Assembly: GCA_017397695.1 (NCBI GenBank)
Contig: JAFQIF010000211.1
Location: 1 to 28,544, forward strand
Direction: 5' to 3'
DNA: 28,544 nt
DNA from: Clostridia bacterium
GTDB taxonomy: Bacteria; Bacillota_A; Clostridia; Christensenellales; Aristaeellaceae
Made by a program: the position numbers and the translations under genes. Below, one piece after another: positions 23,720 to 28,544 of this stretch (position 1 is its first letter; every line of letters starts with the position of its first letter). A model generated the notes under the pieces. It was given only the letters and a program-made list of their open reading frames with translations. It was not told the origin of the DNA and made no database searches.

Positions 23720-24490
23720 GTGAAGGAGATTACGAGTGTGCACAATCCGCAGGTACAGATGCTGCGGGATCTTCAGAAGGCGAAAAATCGTCGTCAGGCC
23801 GGGCTCTTTTTGGCGGAGAGCGTGAAGATGGTGCGCGAAGCGCTGGAGCTTGGGCTCTGCCGAACGCTGGTGGTGGACAGCAGGCGCAGCGAAGAATATG
23901 CGGATATGATTGATGCGGCGCAGGCGATGGGCTGCGATGTGCTGCTGGTCACCGGCGCGATTATGCAGGCTGTCAGCGAGCAGAAGACGCCGCAGGGCGT
24001 GTGCTGCACGGTGCAGATTCCTCAGGAGCCGCAGGCGCTTTCTGGCAGTCTGCTTGTGGCGATGGACGGCGTGCAGGATCCGGGCAATGTCGGCACGATT
24101 CTTCGCACGGCGGATGCTGCAGGTTTTGACGGCGCGCTGCTTTCTGGCGCTTGCGCCGATCTGTACAGCGCCAAAACGCTGCGCGCGACGATGGGTTCTG
24201 TGTTTCGCGTGCCGGTTCAGCGTGTGGATAATCTGCCTGCTGCGCTGGAAGCGCTCAAGGCACAGGGCTATGTGATCGTTGCAACGGAACTGGGCGGCGA
24301 GGATTTTTATACGTATTGCCCGCATGACAAAGCGGTACTGGTCATCGGCAGCGAAGGGCGCGGCGTATCGCCTGCGGTTCACGCAGCAGCGACCCATCAT
24401 CTGGCGCTGCCCATGCGCGGCGGCGCGGAGTCGCTCAATGCGGCGGTGGCAGCCGGCATCATGATTTACGAAATGGCGAGAAAAGCCTGA
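23720..24490 (+). CDS. SpoU/TrmH-family RNA 2'-O-methyltransferase
   Basis: A 256-residue SPOUT-class methyltransferase using S-adenosylmethionine to methylate a ribose 2'-OH in rRNA or tRNA. An N-terminal substrate-binding domain (SVHNPQVQMLRDLQKAKNRRQAGLFLAES, the L30-like SpoU_sub_bind region) precedes the knotted catalytic domain. Its three motifs are intact: DPGNVGTILRTADA (120-133) with the catalytic Arg129, VIGSEGRGVS (208-217) and LPMRGGAESLNAAVA (230-244). The start is GTG 23720, since AGGAG at 23708-23712 lies seven bases before it; a TTG at 23714 is too close. Target nucleotide is unknown; 23S rRNA is common for YsgA/RlmB-like members. It is co-transcribed with the ammonia-lyase gene 18 bases downstream. 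Confidence 0.93.
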   Translation: MKEITSVHNPQVQMLRDLQKAKNRRQAGLFLAESVKMVREALELGLCRTLVVDSRRSEEYADMIDAAQAMGCDVLLVTGAIMQAVSEQKTPQGVCCTVQIPQEPQALSGSLLVAMDGVQDPGNVGTILRTADAAGFDGALLSGACADLYSAKTLRATMGSVFRVPVQRVDNLPAALEALKAQGYVIVATELGGEDFYTYCPHDKAVLVIGSEGRGVSPAVHAAATHHLALPMRGGAESLNAAVAAGIMIYEMARKA

Positions 24491-24508
24491 TATACAGGAG
24501 GAATACAG

Positions 24509-25705
24509 ATGTCTGTTACGCTTGGTATGATCTTGGAGGCGCGCGAGCGCCTCAAGGGCGTTGCGCAGAGAACAGGCCTTGTGCAGTTCAAGGCGCTCTC
24601 TGACGAGCATACGCAGGTATACCTCAAGACGGAGGATTTGCAGAATACCGGCTCTTTTAAGGTGCGCGGTGCATATATCAAGATTGCGAGCCTGACGTGT
24701 GAGGAGCGCGCGCATGGCGTGATTGCATCTTCTGCGGGCAATCATGCGCAGGGCGTGGCGCTGGCGGCGAAGGCGTTTGGCTGCCCGGCGACGATCGTGA
24801 TGCCGGCGGGCGCGCCGCTGTCGAAGGTGATGGCTACGCGCGAGCTGGGTGCGAACGTGGTGCTGCATGGCACGGTGTATGACGATGCATACGCTGAGGC
24901 ATGCCGTCTGCAGGAGCAGACGGGCGCTACGTTCATTCATCCCTTCAATGATCCGATGGTTATCGCCGGACAGGGCACGATCGGCCTGGAGATCATGGAT
25001 GATCTGCCGGACGTGAAGACGATTGTGGTGCCCATCGGCGGCGGCGGCCTGGCTTCCGGCCTGGCAGCTGCGGTAAAGATGCTCCATCCTCATGTGCGTG
25101 TGATCGGAGTTCAGGCGTCAGGCGCAGCGGGCATGAAAGCCTCTCTGGAGGCGGGCTGCGTCGTATCGCTGGAAAGCGCGAAGACGATTGCCGACGGCAT
25201 TGCTGTCAAGCAGCCGGGGGATCTTACGTTTGAGCTGTGCCGTCAGTATGTCGACGAGGTTGTGACCGTCGACGATGACGAGATTGCGCAGGCGATCCTG
25301 TTTCTGATGGAGCGCGGCAAAATGGTTGCGGAAGGCGCGGGCGCCGCTGCGGTGGCTGCGATTATGGGCAAAAAGTTTGATACCAGCGGCAAAGTGGTTG
25401 CAGTGATTTCCGGCGGCAATATCGATGTGACGATGATCTCCCGCATCATCGAGAAGGGCCTGCTGCGTGCCGGCCGCGTGAGCAAGCTGCGCATCCTGAT
25501 GCAGGACCGCCCGGGCCAGCTGGAGCTGGTTTCCCGTATCATCGGCTCCAATGGCGCCAATGTCATGGCGGTACATCACGACCGCACCGACGTCGATCTC
25601 GATATCCGCGACGCTATTTTGGAAATCACCATGGAAACGCAGGACCGAGAGCATGCTGCGCGTATCATTGCGGCGCTTCGCGAGGCGGATTTCAAGGTGT
25701 TCTGA
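24509..25705 (+). CDS. ilvA: Threonine ammonia-lyase, medium form with C-terminal ACT domain
   Basis: A 398-residue PLP enzyme converting L-threonine to 2-oxobutanoate and ammonia, either for isoleucine synthesis or threonine breakdown. KTEDLQNTGSFKVRGAY carries the PLP lysine, Lys51; SSAGNHAQGVA binds substrate; PIGGGGLASGLA (175-186) holds the PLP phosphate. A single ACT-like domain starts near residue 328 (LRILMQDRPGQLELVSRII). One short regulatory domain and a length near 400 fit the medium form, between catabolic TdcB and the long biosynthetic IlvA. ATG 24509 follows CAGGAGGAA. Second gene of a unit with the methyltransferase, an unrelated function. Serine dehydratase activity is possible. 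No other ilv genes are adjacent, so the physiological role is open. Confidence 0.93.
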   Translation: MSVTLGMILEARERLKGVAQRTGLVQFKALSDEHTQVYLKTEDLQNTGSFKVRGAYIKIASLTCEERAHGVIASSAGNHAQGVALAAKAFGCPATIVMPAGAPLSKVMATRELGANVVLHGTVYDDAYAEACRLQEQTGATFIHPFNDPMVIAGQGTIGLEIMDDLPDVKTIVVPIGGGGLASGLAAAVKMLHPHVRVIGVQASGAAGMKASLEAGCVVSLESAKTIADGIAVKQPGDLTFELCRQYVDEVVTVDDDEIAQAILFLMERGKMVAEGAGAAAVAAIMGKKFDTSGKVVAVISGGNIDVTMISRIIEKGLLRAGRVSKLRILMQDRPGQLELVSRIIGSNGANVMAVHHDRTDVDLDIRDAILEITMETQDREHAARIIAALREADFKVF

Positions 25706-25713
25706 GCCAGAAC

Positions 25714-25745
25714 AAAAAACGCAGAGCTTCGGCTCTGCGTTTTTT
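25714..25745. terminator. Bidirectional terminator with UUCG tetraloop
   Basis: A-run 25714-25719 and CGCAGAGC (25720-25727), loop TTCG, then GCTCTGCG (25732-25739) and T-run to 25745. It ends the ilvA unit and, read from the other strand, the convergent membrane-protein gene, whose stop codon (25744-25746) lies in the hairpin flank. Confidence 0.93.
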
Positions 25746-27519
25746 ATGTGCCCTGAAAGAGCATGTATGGCGCGGCGACCGGAGAACGCATGAGCAGTGC
25801 ATGAAAGGGATGGCCGAGCGCGGCGGCGGCAAGCGCAAGAAAATGCGCCGCAGAATCGGGTGCTGCATCGCCGGACAATGCAAGCCGTTTGAGGAATGTG
25901 TGAGGGTGCGTCAGCGGCAGGGTAAGCACATGCTGCGGCATGGCTTTTGCGGGACCGAGCGGCAGAAACAGCGCATCAATGGGATGCGTCATACCGTCGG
26001 GTAAGGCAGCCGCGCATACAGACGATTCCAGGCGGGCGGGCAGATCGCGCAGCGCTGCGTCACAGTCGGACATGCGTTCGCGGATATACTGCGCGGCGGT
26101 CAGCGCCGCGGCGCGGTCAAAGGCGCGCGGATATGCCTGCCCGGGGACAAGCTGCGCCTGTACCTGCCGTGCGGCTTCGTCCGGCTCAAGAAGGCCGAGC
26201 ATACATCCGGCGCAGGCAGCAAGCATGCGCAGCGCGGGCGAAGCATGCTTATCCTGTCCGGCGGAAAAGTAAGCATTCTCTGCCAGCGAGTGCAGCAGCG
26301 CTTGCTGCTGCTGTGTGAGTGGGATACGCTCGATGGTCGGTGATTCCAGCGCCGGCAGGAGCAGCGGCGCGCCCAGCCAGGCCAGACAAACGGGCAGGAG
26401 CGCTGTGAGTGCCTGCGAGCCGGAAACGGCGAGGGGAAGGAGCACAGCACCCGCGAACACAGCGCCCCAGGGTGAGATCAGGGCAGACGGAATGCGCAGG
26501 CGAAAGAGCGGCGCACGGGCAAACCGACGGCACAGCAGCGTGTCGGCGGAGACAAATGCGGTCAGCGGCAGCAGCGCCATGCGCAGCAGCACGCCAGGCC
26601 ATTGCCGGGGATGGATAAGCGCCCAAAGCTCCGGAAACAGCGCAGAAGCGGCCAGCGCGGGCATGCCGCGCGCCGCGGCAAGAAAGAGCAGAAGAAGCTG
26701 TGCAAAGGGAAGAAGCAGATGAATACTGGTTTGCTTGAGGCTATTTATGCGGTATTCGGCAAACAGAGCGCGTAGCGTGACCGGCTTTTTGCGCAGGAAG
26801 AAGCAGCCTGCCGCGGTGGGTACGGCAAAGGCTGGCGTGCGTAAGGAGGCGGCCAGTGCGTCGGCGGTATACATGGTCGGTGCGTCTTCGGTGCATAATC
26901 TCCTGGCGGAGAGCGAACAGCGCATGAGCGCATCCATGGACGAAAGCGTGAAAGGAAAAACCCTGTCCAGGCGTGCGAGTATGGTTTCCGGATATTGTGC
27001 CCAAGTGCGGATTGCTGCGCCGAGTATGCCGCCGGGAGCATCCGGCAGCATACGAAGCATGCGCAGAGGCGTATCGGGCGTGCAGATATGCGCAGCGTCG
27101 GAAAAGAGCACGGCGTCGTATGCGCCCTTCAGGGAGGATGGCGTGCAGGTGGATGCTTCAAAGATCGTCTGTGTCTCGCCGGAGACGGCGAGCTGTGCGA
27201 TTACCTCGCGGCAGGAGGACGTCTGGCTGTGGCCCAGGTATTGCCGCGCGGCGTCGCTCCACTGCCGCCTGCGTACCAGCAGATGAATGCTGCAGCCTGT
27301 TCGTGCGCCTGTGCTCATGACGCCGGACTGCAGCGCGCGAATCAGCGGCGCATCCTGCGGGAGGGCCTGCGCCGGCGCGTCGGGCAGATCGCAAAAGAGC
27401 AGCGTTGCGCAGCGCGGCGCATCCTTGCCGAGCTGCAGCCTGCGCAGATATCTCAGGATATCGGCTGGCTCGCCGTGCAGGCCGGGCACATAGGAAACTA
27501 CATGCAAAAGACGGAGCAT
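25744..27519 (-). CDS. Divergent membrane protein resembling a GT84 (cyclic beta-1,2-glucan synthase) module
   Basis: A 591-residue Ala/Leu-rich protein. The order of features recalls the glycosyltransferase 84 part of cyclic glucan synthases. DLPDAPAQALPQDAPLIRA (45-63) is like the DxxDAP...PxD block; HLLVRRRQWSD (79-89) and CREVIAQL like the RRR.W and ELN.LL blocks. YDAVLFSDAAHICTPDTPLRML (about 134-155) sits where the catalytic DAD..LP motif belongs, and ILARLDRVF and MYTADAL like later blocks. Membrane helices follow at about 266-390, then QQQQALLHSLAENAYFS like the start of the next module. The DxD-type aspartates are not kept (SDAAH), and the GH94 part is absent. Start ATG 27517-27519 has GGAGGAC six bases upstream. 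Relation is by eye only; it may be a non-catalytic remnant or a new family. Confidence 0.6.
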   Translation of the reverse strand: MLRLLHVVSYVPGLHGEPADILRYLRRLQLGKDAPRCATLLFCDLPDAPAQALPQDAPLIRALQSGVMSTGARTGCSIHLLVRRRQWSDAARQYLGHSQTSSCREVIAQLAVSGETQTIFEASTCTPSSLKGAYDAVLFSDAAHICTPDTPLRMLRMLPDAPGGILGAAIRTWAQYPETILARLDRVFPFTLSSMDALMRCSLSARRLCTEDAPTMYTADALAASLRTPAFAVPTAAGCFFLRKKPVTLRALFAEYRINSLKQTSIHLLLPFAQLLLLFLAAARGMPALAASALFPELWALIHPRQWPGVLLRMALLPLTAFVSADTLLCRRFARAPLFRLRIPSALISPWGAVFAGAVLLPLAVSGSQALTALLPVCLAWLGAPLLLPALESPTIERIPLTQQQQALLHSLAENAYFSAGQDKHASPALRMLAACAGCMLGLLEPDEAARQVQAQLVPGQAYPRAFDRAAALTAAQYIRERMSDCDAALRDLPARLESSVCAAALPDGMTHPIDALFLPLGPAKAMPQHVLTLPLTHPHTFLKRLALSGDAAPDSAAHFLALAAAALGHPFHALLMRSPVAAPYMLFQGT

Positions 27520-27701
27520 TGCTGTCCTCCATGGGAGAGAATATGGCGGAGTATGCCCTTGCGCGGGCAGATTTATGCGTAGATGCAAAGAATCGTGCAT
27601 AAAGGCGGATGCGTACGCATAGGTATGGATAATGACGGAAAAAATGAATGGGTTTTCTTTCAAAAAACGGGAAAAACTGCATTTTGCAGCGTGATTGAGG
27701 A

Positions 27702-27730
27702 TTGATCTTCTTTCATAAGTGTGCTACAAT
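27702..27730 (+). promoter_or_regulatory. Promoter of tig
   Basis: TTGATC (27702-27707), 17 bases, TACAAT (27725-27730) with an extended TGC. Predicted start is near 27737. Confidence 0.8.
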
Positions 27731-27738
27731 ACAAGATA

Positions 27739-27759
27739 GCGCTCTGGGCTTCAGGGCGC
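27739..27759 (+). other. Stem-loop at the 5' end of the tig mRNA
   Basis: GCGCTCTG (27739-27746) pairs with CAGGGCGC (27752-27759, one G-U pair), loop GGCTT. It begins about three bases after the predicted transcription start. Such 5' hairpins protect messages from 5'-end-dependent decay; no T-run follows, so it is not a terminator. Confidence 0.55.
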
Positions 27760-27811
27760 AAAACATGTTATTCCATCAACATTGATTGATATTCAGGAGG
27801 AGCAAAAGCAT

Positions 27812-28544
27812 ATGAGCACCACCGTTGAGAAGATTGCCAGCAATAAGGTGAAGCTGTTTTTTGACGTTGACAGCGCCAAGTTCGACGAGGCGATGGCCAA
27901 GGCGTACCTGAAGGTCCGCAATCAGGTCACCATCCCGGGCTTCCGCAAGGGCAAGGCTCCGCGCAAGATGATCGAGAATATGTACGGCGAAGGCATCTTC
28001 TACGATGAGGCCTTCGAGCTGATCTTCGACGAAGTCTACGGCCCGGCTGTCGAGGAGAACAAGATCGAGGTCGTCGACCGTCCGGAGATCGAGATCCAGG
28101 AGATCGGCGCGGGCAAGAACCTCAAGTTCACCTGCGAAGTGTTCGTTAAGCCGGACGTCACCCTGGGCGAGTACAAGGGCGTGTCCGTGAAGAAGGAAAC
28201 CACCATCGTCACCGACGTCGAGGTTGACGCCCGTGTCGAGGAGGAGCGCAACAAGCAGGCGACCGAGATCGAGGTCGAGGGCCGCGCTGTCGCTGAGGGC
28301 GACACCGTGAACCTGGACTATGCCGGCACCGTGGACGGCGTGGCTTTCGCCGGCGGCACCGCGCAGGATCAGACCCTCAAGATCGGTTCCGGCAGCTTCA
28401 TCCCGGGCTTTGAAGAGCAGATGATCGGCATGGGAATCGGCGAGGAGAAGGACCTCAACGTCACCTTCCCGGAGCAGTACCACAGCGAGGAGCTCGCCGG
28501 CAAGGCCGCGGTCTTCCACGTGAAGGTCAACTCCATCACCGAGA
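27812..28544 (+). CDS. tig: Trigger factor, N-terminal part (3' truncated by window end)
   Basis: The first 244 residues of the ribosome-bound chaperone and peptidyl-prolyl isomerase; the full protein is usually about 430-450 residues and the frame stays open to the window end. The N-terminal ribosome-binding domain contains the signature IPGFRKGKAP (41-50), which contacts ribosomal protein L23. The FKBP-type isomerase domain runs from about 163 (GDTVNLDYAGTVDG) through GSGSFIPGFEEQMIGM (192-207) to the edge. ATG 27812 follows AGGAGGAG about nine bases upstream. Codon use is strongly biased (aag, ctg, atc, gag, cgc), as in the first gene of the window, which fits high expression. In Clostridia clpP and clpX commonly follow tig, but that lies outside the window. 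Confidence 0.96.
   Translation, partial: MSTTVEKIASNKVKLFFDVDSAKFDEAMAKAYLKVRNQVTIPGFRKGKAPRKMIENMYGEGIFYDEAFELIFDEVYGPAVEENKIEVVDRPEIEIQEIGAGKNLKFTCEVFVKPDVTLGEYKGVSVKKETTIVTDVEVDARVEEERNKQATEIEVEGRAVAEGDTVNLDYAGTVDGVAFAGGTAQDQTLKIGSGSFIPGFEEQMIGMGIGEEKDLNVTFPEQYHSEELAGKAAVFHVKVNSITE

Noticed and set aside
27520..27663. Extra 48 codons at the N-terminus of the GT84-like protein
   Set aside because: The frame is open upstream, but a strong GGAGG site directly precedes ATG 27517-27519 and the upstream residues show no family pattern.
27776..28519. Minus-strand open frame opposite the trigger factor start
   Set aside because: The plus strand encodes an unmistakable trigger factor with ribosome-binding site and promoter; the antisense frame is repetitive Leu/Asp-rich.

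Overview
The window looks like the chromosome of a Gram-positive-type anaerobe of the class Clostridia, probably a gut fibre degrader. It is moderately GC-rich. Strong ribosome-binding sites of the AGGAGG type, promoters of the TTGACA-N17-TATAAT type, hairpin plus T-run terminators, a tetrahydrofolate riboswitch before an ECF-type folT, and carbohydrate transport plus xylose genes all fit that group. The order or species cannot be fixed from the sequence alone.

Positions 1-10901 hold a xylan-sugar utilisation region. A CUT1-type ABC transporter (solute-binding protein, 5' end cut off by the window edge; two permeases) is followed by a ROK-family repressor. A cysteine desulfurase gene on the other strand interrupts the set. 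Then comes a tight operon of a cytoplasmic GH3 beta-xylosidase-like enzyme, xylulokinase (xylB) and xylose isomerase (xylA). The likely scheme is import of xylo-oligosaccharides, hydrolysis inside the cell, isomerisation and phosphorylation into the pentose phosphate pathway. The catabolic operon starts from a near-consensus promoter followed by a large palindrome that is a good candidate operator. A second, LacI/CcpA-type palindrome sits after xylA.

Positions 10902-14495 are rich in RNA control. A promoter, a guanine-type purine riboswitch aptamer and a terminator that would compete with the aptamer precede a FAD-dependent dehydrogenase of unknown function. A tetrahydrofolate riboswitch precedes folT on the minus strand. 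A membrane-anchored protein with a duplicated beta-rich domain lies between them. Two copies of a short hairpin repeat, about 1.07 kb apart, flank folT.

Positions 14496-18176 carry a DUF218/YdcF-like protein and three family 2 glycosyltransferases in divergent arrangement (surface polysaccharide or glycolipid synthesis). Positions 18333-23622 form one operon for a MacAB-like export system: a membrane-fusion protein, an ABC ATPase, a MacB/FtsX permease, then a second lipoprotein membrane-fusion protein. Its promoter carries an 11-bp tandem repeat resembling a PhoB/OmpR-type box. Positions 23720-25705 encode a SpoU-type RNA methyltransferase and threonine ammonia-lyase. A divergent membrane protein that resembles a degenerate cyclic-glucan-synthase (GT84) module follows on the minus strand, and the start of trigger factor (tig) closes the window.

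The most striking items are the guanine-class riboswitch with apparent ON logic, the coiled-coil extension in the MalG-like permease, the divergent GT84-like protein, and the hairpin repeat with compensatory changes. No CRISPR array, insertion sequence, tRNA or rRNA gene was seen.
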